A stretch of DNA of 22,047 bases from JAUZRW01 sp034437755 (lineage in GTDB: Bacteria > Chloroflexota > Anaerolineae > Aggregatilineales > Phototrophicaceae), in the NCBI GenBank assembly GCA_034437755.1, contig DAOTTV010000089.1, positions 1 through 22,047 on the forward strand, read 5' to 3'. The notes beneath the pieces were generated by a model. The model did not search any database. It had not been told where the DNA came from and saw only the letters and a program-made list of their open reading frames with translations. Made by a program: the position numbers and the translations under genes. This document shows positions 1-7,675 of the stretch, in pieces; position 1 is the stretch's first letter, and every line of letters begins with the position of its first letter.

Positions 1-2
1 CG

Positions 3-191
3 CACGCCGCGCAGACGTGGCAGATACGCATCATCAACTATGCGTATGGGCGGGTGGGGTTGTGCGTCGATATCGACGCGACGTGCTATTACGTGCAGGA
101 TGCGGTCTACGCTTGTCCGGCGGAGGGCTACATGCTCGCCCTCTTGCGCGAGATTGCCACGCGCACCCAGCAACGTTTATCCGTCTCGTGA
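3..191 (+). CDS. C-terminal fragment of an unidentified protein
   Basis: The frame beginning at base 3 is open from the window edge to a TGA at 189-191 and encodes 62 residues (…WQIRIINYAYGRVGLCVDID… to …QQRLSVS). The gene starts outside the window. The fragment is rich in Tyr and Cys and has a mixed beta-strand then amphipathic-helix character. No family motif is recognisable. It reads like real protein, unlike the other two plus-strand frames here, which are arginine-rich and low in hydrophobic residues. Its stop lies 15 bases inside the 3' end of the convergent polyphosphate kinase gene, so the two genes overlap tail to tail. Function unknown. Confidence 0.55.
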   Translation, partial: HAAQTWQIRIINYAYGRVGLCVDIDATCYYVQDAVYACPAEGYMLALLREIATRTQQRLSVS

Positions 192-1010
192 TGCGTCGTG
201 GTCAGGCACGATGTAATGATTATCACGCGGGGGACGCTTGTAATGCTTATCGCTCTCAGGACGCGGTTCGAGTTCGATCACGCCCGACACGATATTCTGA
301 TAATCGATCGCGTTAAGAATGTCCTGAATGACGTTGAGCCGCGCCCGCCGCTTATCATCGCCTTCGACCTGTCGCCAGCGGGCTTCGGGAATATCGGTAT
401 GTTCGATCATCAAGTCTTTGGCTTTGGAGTATTCCACCCAGCGACTACGCGATTCAATGTCCATCGGGCTGAGCTTCCAGCGTCGCATCGGGTCTTGGGC
501 GCGGCTTTGAAAGCGGCGTTCTTGCTCTTCATCGCTGACCGACAGCCAGTATTTGAGCAGGATAATGCCCGAATTTACGAGTAAGCGCTCGAAGCGGGGG
601 GCGGCGCGCAGGAAATCCCAGTATTCGGCATCTGTACAAAATCCCATCACGCGCTCGACACTCGCACGGTTGTACCAGCTTCGATCGAAGATCACAATCT
701 CACCCGCCGCCGGGAAATGCTCGACATAACGCTGGAAGTACCACTGGGTTTTCTCGCGGTCAGAGGGTTTGCCGAGCGCGATCAGGCGCACCCCACGCGG
801 TTGCAGGGGTTCGACAATGCGCTTGATGATCCCACCTTTGCCGGCCGCATCGCGCCCATCGAAGGTTAAAATCACACGTAAGCCTTTGGCTTTCACCCAA
901 TACTGGAACTTCACCAGTTCAAATTGCAGGCGTTCTAGCTCGGCTTTGTAATATTTCTTCGGTAGCTTCTTGCTATCCTGCGCCGATGATCCGTTCTTTT
1001 TCTTTGACAT
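177..1010 (-). CDS. ppk2: Polyphosphate kinase 2 (PPK2 family)
   Basis: Cytosolic enzyme that transfers phosphate between polyphosphate and nucleotides; PPK2 members mostly make NTPs or NDPs from polyphosphate. The 277-residue length fits the single-domain PPK2 class. Visible motifs are the P-loop GRDAAGKGG (about residues 52-60), the Walker B-like IFDRSWYNR (107-115), and the arginine-rich lid around 169-184 (RAQDPMRRWKLSPMD). These are diagnostic of the family. Whether ADP, GDP or AMP is preferred cannot be read from sequence alone. The N-terminus is a short lysine-rich tail. The ATG at 1010 has only a weak purine stretch (GAAAG) upstream. The gene stands alone: its upstream side is the hairpin-repeat region, and its 3' end overlaps a convergent gene by 15 bases. 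Confidence 0.95.
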   Translation of the reverse strand: MSKKKNGSSAQDSKKLPKKYYKAELERLQFELVKFQYWVKAKGLRVILTFDGRDAAGKGGIIKRIVEPLQPRGVRLIALGKPSDREKTQWYFQRYVEHFPAAGEIVIFDRSWYNRASVERVMGFCTDAEYWDFLRAAPRFERLLVNSGIILLKYWLSVSDEEQERRFQSRAQDPMRRWKLSPMDIESRSRWVEYSKAKDLMIEHTDIPEARWRQVEGDDKRRARLNVIQDILNAIDYQNIVSGVIELEPRPESDKHYKRPPRDNHYIVPDHDASRDG

Positions 1011-1097
1011 CTACGGGCTTTCATTTGGGTTTGCGTGCCGATCATGCGTGTTAGGCGGATACGTCGCGTCTGCGGGCATCCTATTATCTAAGGCTCA

Positions 1098-1284
1098 TGT
1101 GTACACGTTGTGCAAAGTGGGACGCTGTCCCACACCCTGCAAAAGGCGTGAGCCTTTTGAAACCATTTGTTTTCAACGCAATTGCGTTGAAAAAAGCAAG
1201 CTGTGAAAGTTTTGGTTGAGCTTTTGAAAAAGCTCATCGGTCTTAGGGCAAAGCTCTAAATGACTATTGCACACGTTCTACACA
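1098..1284. repeat. Array of five consecutive hairpins with TIR-like ends, left copy
   Basis: Most of the 356-base gene-free stretch between ppk2 and the dehydrogenase is a chain of self-complementary units. They are 1117-1133 (7-bp stem, GCT loop), 1140-1159 (8-bp stem, GTGA loop of GNRA type), 1170-1193 (perfect 24-base palindrome), 1217-1236 (9-bp stem, 2-base centre) and 1243-1259 (7-bp stem with one G·T pair, AAA loop). The chain is bounded by imperfect 18-base inverted ends, TGTGTACACGTTGTGCAA at 1098-1115 and the complement of TGTGTAGAACGTGTGCAA at 1267-1284, matching at 13 of 18 bases. Half of it recurs inverted at the right edge of the window. It contains no plausible coding region. 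The layout resembles a MITE or REP-like non-autonomous element; no flanking target duplication was obvious. Confidence 0.7.
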
Positions 1285-1320
1285 AGCGTGTTACCTAAAT
1301 TATATCCGCCAGAGACTGGA

Positions 1321-1361
1321 TTGCAAGCAGAGCCACTGACCGAGACGGACTCTGCTCGCAA
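1321..1361 (-). terminator. Hairpin just downstream of the dehydrogenase stop
   Basis: Arms at 1321-1332 and 1350-1361 pair over 12 bases. The single non-Watson-Crick position becomes a G·U wobble only in RNA read from the minus strand. The hairpin starts six bases after the dehydrogenase stop codon on that strand, which suits a transcription terminator or 3'-end stabiliser. No clear U-run follows, so factor-independent termination is uncertain. Confidence 0.5.
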
Positions 1362-1366
1362 CTGCT

Positions 1367-2137
1367 CTAACGCGGTGCCATGCGTATCGCCCCATCGAGA
1401 CGTATCACTTCGCCGTTGAGCATCGGGTTTTGGATGATGCTGATGGCAAGTTGACCGTATTCGGCGGGGTCGCCAAGGCGTGAGGGGAAGGGCACTTGTT
1501 GACCGAGCGACAAGCGCGCTTTTTCGGGCAAGCCAGCTAAGAGCGGCGTATCGAATAAGCCGGGGGCGATCGTCATCACGCGGATGCCATCACGGGCGAG
1601 ATCACGCGCAATCGGGAGCGTCATGCCGACGATGCCGCCCTTGCTGGCGCTATACGCCGCCTGCCCGATTTGCCCATCATACGCCGCCACCGATGCCGTG
1701 TTGATGATCACGCCGCGCTCGTCCGCGTCGTTCGGGGCGTTTGCTAGCATGGCGAGTGCCGCTAGCCGAAGCGCGTTGAACGTGCCGATCAGGTTGACGT
1801 TAATCACACGCTGGAAACGATCGAGGGGGTGTGCGCCCTTCTCATGATGCACGGTCTTCATCGCCTCGCCGATACCCGCGCAATTCACCAACACGTTGAC
1901 TTTGCCGAAGGTGTCCACCGTCTGCGTGACGGTCGCTTGCATGTCGTCCTCGTTGGCGACGTTGGTCTTGACGAAAATCGCCGCCGCGCCCAGTTCTTCG
2001 GCAACAGCCGTCCCGCGCTCCTCGTTGAGATCCGCCAGCACGACGCGCCCGCCGCCCGCTACAATCTGGCGTGCGGTCGCCTCACCGAGACCCGACGCGC
2101 CACCCGTCACAATCGCGACTACTTGTTGTAAATCCAC
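1367..2137 (-). CDS. Short-chain dehydrogenase, 3-hydroxyacyl-CoA dehydrogenase type 2 (HSD10)-like
   Basis: NAD(H)-dependent classical SDR of 256 residues. It has the cofactor motif TGGASGLG (11-18), Asp36 at the end of beta-2 (indicating NAD rather than NADP), NCAG (85-88), catalytic Ser149, and YSASK with Tyr162 and Lys166. The overall pattern (VAIVTGGASGLGEATA near the start, long HHEKGAHPLDRFQRVINVNLIGTFN segment, GVIINTASVAAYDGQIGQAAYSASK) resembles 17-beta-HSD10 / 3-hydroxy-2-methylbutyryl-CoA dehydrogenases. Those oxidise 3-hydroxyacyl-CoA in fatty-acid or isoleucine degradation. The substrate is inferred from the family. The start is GTG at 2135-2137 with AGGAG nine bases upstream. 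A GC-TACAAT box lies at 2175-2182 and a hairpin follows the stop. The thiolase at 19346-20509 could act in the same route. Confidence 0.88.
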   Translation of the reverse strand: MDLQQVVAIVTGGASGLGEATARQIVAGGGRVVLADLNEERGTAVAEELGAAAIFVKTNVANEDDMQATVTQTVDTFGKVNVLVNCAGIGEAMKTVHHEKGAHPLDRFQRVINVNLIGTFNALRLAALAMLANAPNDADERGVIINTASVAAYDGQIGQAAYSASKGGIVGMTLPIARDLARDGIRVMTIAPGLFDTPLLAGLPEKARLSLGQQVPFPSRLGDPAEYGQLAISIIQNPMLNGEVIRLDGAIRMAPR

Positions 2138-2174
2138 GTAACAAAACTCCTGATTGAAAACAATATTTCGCCCT

Positions 2175-2182
2175 ATTGTAGC
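2175..2182 (-). promoter_or_regulatory. Candidate -10 box for the dehydrogenase
   Basis: On the minus strand the sequence reads GC-TACAAT-AGGG, five of six matches to TATAAT, about 38 bases upstream of the GTG start. No good -35 hexamer was found at 16-18 bases spacing. It matches the GC-TANNNT pattern seen at other genes of the window. Confidence 0.45.
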
Positions 2183-2224
2183 GAATATCGCCTGCTTTCA
2201 GCAGGGGAGGTTTGCCCGTTGGCT

Positions 2225-2635
2225 TCACGCCGCGTCTTGCGGGTCGATGCCCTGCGCTTTGGCTAGATCAATGAAGTCCGTCGCGCTCTGGACGACCGGA
2301 CGCATGTCGATTGTCTCGCCGTTTGCCAGCGCGGTGCGGGCGGCGCGGCGCTGATTGCTATAGCGCGTATAGAGGACGAGCAGGGCGGTCGCCTGATTGC
2401 GATTCTCAAGCCAGCGCCAGCCAAAGAGCAGAATCGCCAGCATCGCAGTGAAGGCGAAGGTGCGCGCGCTGAGGGGCGGCACAAGCGACGCGAGCAAACC
2501 GACGACAAGGCCCGCGCTCATCATCGCCAGCATGACCGGCACGAGGTAGGTCATCAGCAAGCGTGGTAGCACGCCCGGCATATAGCGTCGCACGTCATTA
2601 TGAACTTGTTCCAGTTGGGCTTCAGGGGGTTGCAT
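2225..2635 (-). CDS. Small two-helix membrane protein, unknown function
   Basis: A 136-residue protein that I cannot assign to a named family. A charged N-terminal segment (MQPPEAQLEQVHNDVRRYM) is followed by a conserved-looking amphipathic stretch and two hydrophobic helices (about residues 26-52 and 57-75) separated by a short proline-containing turn. A soluble C-terminal part then carries a Tyr/Arg-rich segment (LYTRYSNQRRAARTALANGE) and ends near IDLAKAQGIDP. This suggests an integral membrane protein with both ends in the cytoplasm. The ATG at 2635 is preceded by GAGG with seven bases spacing. It lies 87 bases upstream of the dehydrogenase on the same strand, but that gene has its own candidate -10 box, so co-transcription is uncertain. 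Confidence 0.7.
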   Translation of the reverse strand: MQPPEAQLEQVHNDVRRYMPGVLPRLLMTYLVPVMLAMMSAGLVVGLLASLVPPLSARTFAFTAMLAILLFGWRWLENRNQATALLVLYTRYSNQRRAARTALANGETIDMRPVVQSATDFIDLAKAQGIDPQDAA

Positions 2636-2695
2636 GGGCTATCCTCATTCGTCATTACAAGATCAGGTCAATCATGGATACTGTTGGCGAACCCA

Positions 2696-2814
2696 GCCCT
2701 CACCCTAAATCCCTCTCCCGACCGCCACAATGTGGCTAGGAGCGGGACTCACACGAGCTTGTCTGCCCGTCTCCTAGCGCTAGCGTTCGGGAGACGGGGC
2801 TGGGGGATGAGAGC
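2696..2814. repeat. Nested inverted repeat of the CCCTCACCC…GGGTGAGG type
   Basis: This sits in the 283-base gene-free stretch 2636-2918. The outer arms are 2696-2719 (GCCCTCACCCTAAATCCC start) and 2789-2814 (reading GCTCTCATCCCCCAGCCCC on the other strand), imperfectly complementary. Inside are a 9-bp stem (2766-2774 with 2790-2798) around a TAGCGCTAGCG-containing loop and a small hairpin with 6-bp arms (2724-2736). C-rich arms beginning CCCTCACCC and closing in G-rich GGATGAG are a familiar dispersed intergenic repeat in Chloroflexota. That familiarity is recalled, not searched. It has no coding potential. Confidence 0.6.
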
Positions 2815-2918
2815 CGAAAGCGGTTCAATAGCTTCGCTAGCAACATCATCATCTAGATGCCCATTGTAACGGGAAAGTCCCACAAAAACGTAGGGGATAG
2901 CCCGGCGCGTTGGCGTAC

Positions 2919-4037
2919 TTACTCGTCGCTGTCGTCCGGTGCCGGCGCACAGCCCAGCACGTCATCGACACAACTCACGTCATCGACTGGATTGCCCTGC
3001 GCGAGATCCGCCACCCAATCGCGGAAATCCACGCCTTCGACGCTGTACGTGTAAAAGACCGGCGAGCGTAAAATCGTGTGGACATCACCGCCAGCCGTAT
3101 AGGCATAGAAGGTATCGACCGCGCTTTCAATTTCTATGTAGTGATGCAAAATGCGCTGAGGTAAGGTAAAGCTATCGACCGGATCACCCAGCACTGTAGT
3201 GAAGGCGACCTGTGTCTCGTCGTAAGCAGTGTTGTACTGCGCGATGGTCAGGTTATCGTTGTGGTTGGCGCTGGCAATGTAAAAATCCTCGAAGGTCAGC
3301 GTGTCGTTGGTCTCCCCCGCGTATACGTCCCAATCGGGTAGGATGCTCGCTGTATCCCATGCGCGAAAAGTATCCGCGAGATCGGGGCTGTTATAACCGC
3401 CCGCCGCATCTGCCAGCAGGACGACCGGCACATCGCCGTAATGCTCGGCGACAAAACCGGCGTAGAACGACGACCCGATCGCCCCCGCGCTACTGCCAGC
3501 GACGAACACGCGCGCCGGCGTGGCGAAAGCCTCTGTTGTCCAGTCGAGGACGGTCATGCTGTTCTCGAAGCCGTTGTGGAAAGTTGTTACGCTCACTTCT
3601 TCATCGCCTGCCATGTAGGTGTAGACGGTCTCGCCGCCGCCGATAAACACATCACCGGTGCAATAGGGCAGGAATACCATGTCATAATCGGCGAAGGGAT
3701 TCTGCGCGTTATCCAGCGCGAAGATACCATCGCCCAAGTTGGGATTGTTGGATTCTTCATCGGCGAAGGGGACGTGAATATTGGGCGAGCGTTCGATGTC
3801 GCAGGCTTGACCGAACCAGCACGCGCCACCTCCATTGAAGAAGATCAGCAGGTTGTCGCTCGTCGGGCTAGAGCGCGCATAGAATTGATAGGGCGTGCCC
3901 GCCGAACACACGCCATCGGTGGCAATCGCATTCCAGCCTTCGTCTAAATCTTCAAGCGCGGGCAGGTCGGATTGGGCTTGCGTCATGAGGGCAAGCGCGA
4001 ACAGGACAAGGACACTCAATAGTAGTTGACGTTTCAT
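2919..4037 (-). CDS. Secreted pectinacetylesterase-family hydrolase
   Basis: Predicted exported serine esterase of 372 residues in the pectinacetylesterase/Notum alpha/beta-hydrolase family. From the ATG at 4037 the protein starts MKRQLLLSVLVLFALALMTQA, a good Sec signal peptide with likely cleavage after Ala21. The reading frame extends 11 codons further upstream, but the ATG at 4037 has GGAG ten bases before it and gives the cleaner signal. Family marks are the oxyanion-hole block FFNGGGACW (66-74), PYCTGDVFIG (125-132), the nucleophile elbow GSSAG (181-185, Ser183) and a late GGDVHT with candidate catalytic His320. Paired cysteines fit an extracytoplasmic protein. Members deacetylate pectin or other acylated substrates; the real substrate is unknown. 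The acidic C-terminal tail has no anchor. Confidence 0.85.
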   Translation of the reverse strand: MKRQLLLSVLVLFALALMTQAQSDLPALEDLDEGWNAIATDGVCSAGTPYQFYARSSPTSDNLLIFFNGGGACWFGQACDIERSPNIHVPFADEESNNPNLGDGIFALDNAQNPFADYDMVFLPYCTGDVFIGGGETVYTYMAGDEEVSVTTFHNGFENSMTVLDWTTEAFATPARVFVAGSSAGAIGSSFYAGFVAEHYGDVPVVLLADAAGGYNSPDLADTFRAWDTASILPDWDVYAGETNDTLTFEDFYIASANHNDNLTIAQYNTAYDETQVAFTTVLGDPVDSFTLPQRILHHYIEIESAVDTFYAYTAGGDVHTILRSPVFYTYSVEGVDFRDWVADLAQGNPVDDVSCVDDVLGCAPAPDDSDE

Positions 4038-4218
4038 GAATAATAATCTCCAAAAACAATTGTTTACCACTTATTATCCTACCATGAATGATGTCCTCGC
4101 GCTATTTTGTGCGGGGGACGCGACGCGAGCCTCGTCAATGGGAGCTTTCTTTGACCCAAGTTCTAACGAATTGTAAGGGCGAACTACAGCACGCCCGTTG
4201 TGTAAGGGGTATGACCAC

Positions 4219-4226
4219 ATGATAGC
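4219..4226 (-). promoter_or_regulatory. Candidate -10 box upstream of the pectinacetylesterase gene
   Basis: The minus strand reads GTCCAC-GC-TATCAT-GTGGTCATACC. It lies in the 234-base stretch between the esterase start and the end of the regulator gene and points at the esterase. The surrounding 30 bases (4205-4234) match 21809-21838 on the opposite strand at 25 positions. It would give a leader of roughly 175 bases. Confidence 0.35.
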
Positions 4227-4271
4227 GTGGACGGTATGTCAGCCGGTTCAGGGGCCAGGTGATGCGTCCAC

Positions 4272-5918
4272 TCAGTCGAGCATCTCGTCGTCAACTTCAA
4301 ACAGGCGCATCAGCTTGAGCGCAACCTGTAGATTCATGCGGGTGATCGGGTCTTGCAGGTTGACGTTGCAAATCTGGAAGATGCGCTGAAGGCGATAGTT
4401 GAGCGTGCTACGATGAATGTGCAGGGCTTCTGCCGTGCCGACCCCGTTGCCGCCCGCATCAAGATAAGCTTCCAGCGTGCGAAAGAGATCCGCCTGTGTT
4501 TCTTCGAGCAGACGGCGTAACAGCGGCACGTAGGGATTGCCGTCCAGCGATTCGCGTCCAGCGTGGTAGAGCGTGTGCAGGTAGCCCAACTTAGTGAAGT
4601 ACACCACGCGCCGATTCGGGTCGAGCTTGCGCGTGATGTTCAGCACGTCCATGCACTGCTCATACCCACATTTGACGTTACCCGTCGCACGCTGTAAGCC
4701 ACTGACACCGACGCGGGGTTGAATATCGCCACAGATTTTGGTGAGGGCGACGCGCTCTTGCACGCGCGCGGCGAGGGCTTTTAGGTGTTCGTTATCTTGC
4801 GCGAGGACGATGATTTGCCCCGCGAATTGCCCGACGACCGCTTCCCACCCGTCGTTGACGATCAACTGATTGACGGTGCGGTACAAGTGCGAGAGCTTCA
4901 TCGTCCCCGTCACCCCACATTCGACGACCATCATCACGTAAGGCGAGCGCAGATCGACCCCGTAGCGCATCGATTGATCGGTGAGAATCGTCTCGCGCCC
5001 GCTCTCGCCCTGTATCAATTGCGAGATCAAATTGCCCTTGAGCGAGGCTTCCGCGCTCTGCACGCTCTCTTGATACAGCATCATCAGCGCCGCGATGGTA
5101 CTGCCGCTCTCGATCGCCATCCGGTCAATTTGTGAGAGGCGATGATCGTCCGCGATCACCCACATATAGCCGTAAATCTCGCCATGAACGACGATCGGCG
5201 CGAGGATGCGCTCCATCTCTAGCCCGACGTCGGGAATTGCCTCAAGGTGCATCGGGCGCATGGTGCGTTTGATCTGCGGTAAAACCTGATGATCTTCCAG
5301 CGCATCAATCAGGCGCGGGTCGGTGCGCCCGTGTAACTGTGTATAACGGCGCGCTTCATCGACGGGGGCGATATTCTGCGTGGCAATCGCCTCGAAGCGT
5401 TCGTTCTCGATGCTGATGCTATGACCGAGCAAATGCGCCAGCTCATTGGCTAAATCCTGCAAGCCACCCCCCGCGAGGACGATCTCGGTCAAGGTCTGGT
5501 GGATGGTGAGGGCGCGTTGCACCATCCGCAAGTTCTCCTGCGCGATTTCTTCGTTGACTGCCCGCGCCACATCGACAAAACGTGCCGTGAACGGAATCTG
5601 GATCAGCGGCAGGTCGCACGCGTCAGCGGCTTGGATGAGGTGATCGGGGATGGTTTGGATGTAGCGACCGATTGTCAACACCAGACCGGCGACATCTTTC
5701 TCCGCCATCTGGTAGACGTATTCTTTTTGTTCGTTGATGTCCTGCGGCATGTTGAACATCGTCGTCATGACCAACTCGCCACCGTTGAGCCAATAAGGGG
5801 CATCGGGCACACCGGCATTGTGCAACCACAACACTTGCCGTGTCAGGCCCTGTTTGCCCGCGACGACATCGGCAGAGGCAAAGGTAGGATTGTCCAGTAT
5901 TTCCGCAACTGAAGGCAT
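4272..5918 (-). CDS. PucR-family transcriptional regulator
   Basis: DNA-binding regulator of 548 residues. The N-terminal purine-catabolism-regulator domain covers about residues 1-125 (MPSVAEILDNPTFASADVVA start, LNGGELVMTT, DVAGLVLTIGRY). The middle region has GAF/CdaR-like character (about 150-430). The C-terminal PucR helix-turn-helix lies at about 480-545 and shows the family hallmark of a helix with GTAEALHIHRSTLNYRLQRI. Relatives include PucR of Bacillus and CdaR; they commonly control catabolic genes through small-molecule sensing. The effector here is unknown. The gene is divergent from gatA across 275 bases that contain two inverted repeats (6023-6053), which are candidate operators for self-control. 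The start at 5918 has a weak ribosome site, but the domain begins exactly there. Confidence 0.9.
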   Translation of the reverse strand: MPSVAEILDNPTFASADVVAGKQGLTRQVLWLHNAGVPDAPYWLNGGELVMTTMFNMPQDINEQKEYVYQMAEKDVAGLVLTIGRYIQTIPDHLIQAADACDLPLIQIPFTARFVDVARAVNEEIAQENLRMVQRALTIHQTLTEIVLAGGGLQDLANELAHLLGHSISIENERFEAIATQNIAPVDEARRYTQLHGRTDPRLIDALEDHQVLPQIKRTMRPMHLEAIPDVGLEMERILAPIVVHGEIYGYMWVIADDHRLSQIDRMAIESGSTIAALMMLYQESVQSAEASLKGNLISQLIQGESGRETILTDQSMRYGVDLRSPYVMMVVECGVTGTMKLSHLYRTVNQLIVNDGWEAVVGQFAGQIIVLAQDNEHLKALAARVQERVALTKICGDIQPRVGVSGLQRATGNVKCGYEQCMDVLNITRKLDPNRRVVYFTKLGYLHTLYHAGRESLDGNPYVPLLRRLLEETQADLFRTLEAYLDAGGNGVGTAEALHIHRSTLNYRLQRIFQICNVNLQDPITRMNLQVALKLMRLFEVDDEMLD

Positions 5919-6022
5919 GATGTAACAGCCTATTATTCTATTTTATCGAATCAACATTAGATTATTCATATGTGATACTAGCTCATACACGCAACCTAAA
6001 GCAATAGCGTGATGCGTGCCTG

Positions 6023-6053
6023 AGTACGAAACAAGTACTGTATGATAATCATA
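6023..6053. promoter_or_regulatory. Two adjacent inverted repeats, candidate operator
   Basis: AGTAC-7-GTACT (6023-6039) is followed at once by the perfect palindrome TATGAT-A-ATCATA (6041-6053). Both lie in the divergent region between the PucR-type regulator and gatA. The second also contains a -10-like TATGAT on the plus strand. Binding by the neighbouring regulator is an inference from position alone. Confidence 0.35.
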
Positions 6054-6142
6054 GCTTAATCTGCGCTTAAGCGGGGCAAAAGCTACCTGTTTGTGGGGGA
6101 AAACACTGATCATCGGGCGCGGGTGGCGTGTGGTCTGCCATC

Positions 6143-6158
6143 TGCTATACTCTTAGGC
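6143..6158 (+). promoter_or_regulatory. Promoter -10 region of gatA
   Basis: TGC-TATACT at 6143-6151 matches an extended -10 element and lies 28 bases before the nearest in-frame ATG. The block TGCTATACTCTTAGGC recurs with three changes at 7721-7736 upstream of the glycosyltransferase. Because it lies inside the upstream extension of the reading frame (which could begin at 6128), it argues for the downstream starts. Confidence 0.5.
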
Positions 6159-6193
6159 ATGGATTCACACCGATATACATGGACAAACCAACG

Positions 6194-7660
6194 ATGACCC
6201 AACTCACCGATTTAACCCTCAGTGCCGCCCTCCAGCAATTACAATCGGGGGCGATTAGCTCGGTCGAGCTGACACAAGCCTATCTCGATCAGATTGAGCG
6301 TTACGACGATCAGGTTAAAGCCTATTTGACCGTTACGCCTGCGCGTGCCCTCGATCAAGCGCGGGCCGCCGACGAAGCGCGCGCCAATGGCGACGACCGC
6401 CCGCTACTCGGCATCCCGATTGCGCTGAAGGACGTGCTATCGACCGCAGGCGTAGAGACGACCTGTGGCTCGCAAATCCTCAAAGGCTACGTGCCGATCT
6501 TCAACGCGACTGCCGTCCAACGCCTGCTCGATGCGGGGATGGTACTGCTGGGCAAGGTCAACATGGATGAGTTTGCGATGGGATCATCGAATGAGAACAG
6601 CGGTTACTTCAACACGCATAACCCCTACGACCTCGACCGCGTGCCGGGCGGTAGTTCGGGGGGCAGTGGTGCGGTGGTCGCGGCGCGGATGGCGGCGGGA
6701 GCGCTGGGCAGTGATACCGGCGGCAGTATTCGCCTGCCGGGGAGCTTCTGCAACGTGACGGCGCTCAAGCCCTCTTATGGTCGTGTCTCGCGCTATGGCT
6801 TGATCGCCTTCGGCTCATCGCTCGACCAAACCGGCCCGATGACGCAGACTGTCGAAGATAGCGCACGTCTGTTGCAGGTGATGGCGGGGCATGATCCGCT
6901 TGATAGCACCAGCCGCCCCGAACTTGTGCCCGATTATCTCGCAGGGCTGATGGGCGATATCGAGGGCTTGACGATCGGCTTGCCGCAGGAGTACTTCACG
7001 GAAGGGATCGAACCGGATGTCGAAAAAGCGGTGCGCGCTGCCATCGATGCTTACACGGCGATGGGCGCGACCGTCAAAGAGGTGAGCTTGCCCCACTCTA
7101 AATACAGCCTCGCGGCGTATTACATCATCGCCACCAGCGAAGCCAGCGCCAATCTCGCACGCTACGATGGAATCCGCTTCGGCGCGAAGCACGACGAGAA
7201 AGAGATGTGGGCCACCTATCGCAAGACGCGCGGCGAGGGCTTCGGCGCAGAAGTCAAGCGGCGCATCATGCTGGGGACGTATGCGCTCTCTGCTGGCTAT
7301 TACGACGCGTGGTACGGCAAAGCGCAGGGTGTGCGGATGCTCATCAAGCAAGATTTCGACACGGTCTTCGCAGATGTCGATGTTTTGCTCTCGCCGACAT
7401 CGCCGACGACCGCCTTCAAAATCGGCGAGAACATCTCTGATCCGCTGGCGATGTATCTCGCGGACGTGTTGACGATCGCGGCGAATATCGCGGGCATCTG
7501 TGGCATCAGCATCCCGTGTGGCTTCGACGGGCAGGGCTTACCGATTGGCGTGCAGTTGCTCGCGCCGGCACTGGGCGAAGACCTGCTCTTACGTACCGCA
7601 CACGCCTACCAGCACAATCACGACTGGCACACGCGCCAGCCTGATCTACTGAATAGATGA
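6194..7660 (+). CDS. gatA: Glutamyl-/aspartyl-tRNA amidotransferase subunit A
   Basis: Amidase-signature enzyme that releases ammonia from glutamine so that GatB can convert mischarged Glu-tRNA(Gln) or Asp-tRNA(Asn). With the ATG at 6194 the protein has 488 residues and starts MTQLTDLTLSAAL, as GatA usually does. The catalytic triad then falls at Lys79 (PIALKD), Ser154 (PGGSSGGSG) and Ser178 (GSDTGGSIR), the same numbers as in characterised GatA. The segments FCNVTALKPSYGRVSRYGL and AFGSSLDQTGP are typical of GatA rather than of generic amidases. An ATG at 6179 and a longer frame from 6128 are possible but less likely, as the -10 box lies between them. Neither gatB nor gatC is in the window; scattered gat genes are common. 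A role as an amidase regulated by the divergent PucR protein is less likely. Confidence 0.9.
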   Translation: MTQLTDLTLSAALQQLQSGAISSVELTQAYLDQIERYDDQVKAYLTVTPARALDQARAADEARANGDDRPLLGIPIALKDVLSTAGVETTCGSQILKGYVPIFNATAVQRLLDAGMVLLGKVNMDEFAMGSSNENSGYFNTHNPYDLDRVPGGSSGGSGAVVAARMAAGALGSDTGGSIRLPGSFCNVTALKPSYGRVSRYGLIAFGSSLDQTGPMTQTVEDSARLLQVMAGHDPLDSTSRPELVPDYLAGLMGDIEGLTIGLPQEYFTEGIEPDVEKAVRAAIDAYTAMGATVKEVSLPHSKYSLAAYYIIATSEASANLARYDGIRFGAKHDEKEMWATYRKTRGEGFGAEVKRRIMLGTYALSAGYYDAWYGKAQGVRMLIKQDFDTVFADVDVLLSPTSPTTAFKIGENISDPLAMYLADVLTIAANIAGICGISIPCGFDGQGLPIGVQLLAPALGEDLLLRTAHAYQHNHDWHTRQPDLLNR

Positions 7661-7675
7661 CGAGCGGCGTGCGAT

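Noticed and set aside
970..1206. Plus-strand 78-codon frame across the hairpin array
   Set aside because: It begins inside ppk2 antisense and runs through palindromic repeat sequence; the peptide has no plausible fold or start signal.
1098..1284. Reading the hairpin chain as a CRISPR array or a tRNA-like gene
   Set aside because: The stems differ from each other in sequence and spacing, there is no repeated unit with spacers, and no cloverleaf or CCA end can be drawn.
4185..4205. GGGCG…CGCCC hairpin as terminator of the PucR gene
   Set aside because: Only a 5-bp stem with a 10-base loop and no U-run; it also lies beyond the esterase promoter candidate.
6128..6193. Longer start for gatA from 6128
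   Set aside because: The extension contains the likely -10 box, lacks a ribosome site, and would shift the catalytic residues away from the numbering K79/S154/S178.
6815..7351. Minus-strand open frame inside gatA
   Set aside because: Antisense to a complete GatA with conserved triad; no ribosome site or motif.
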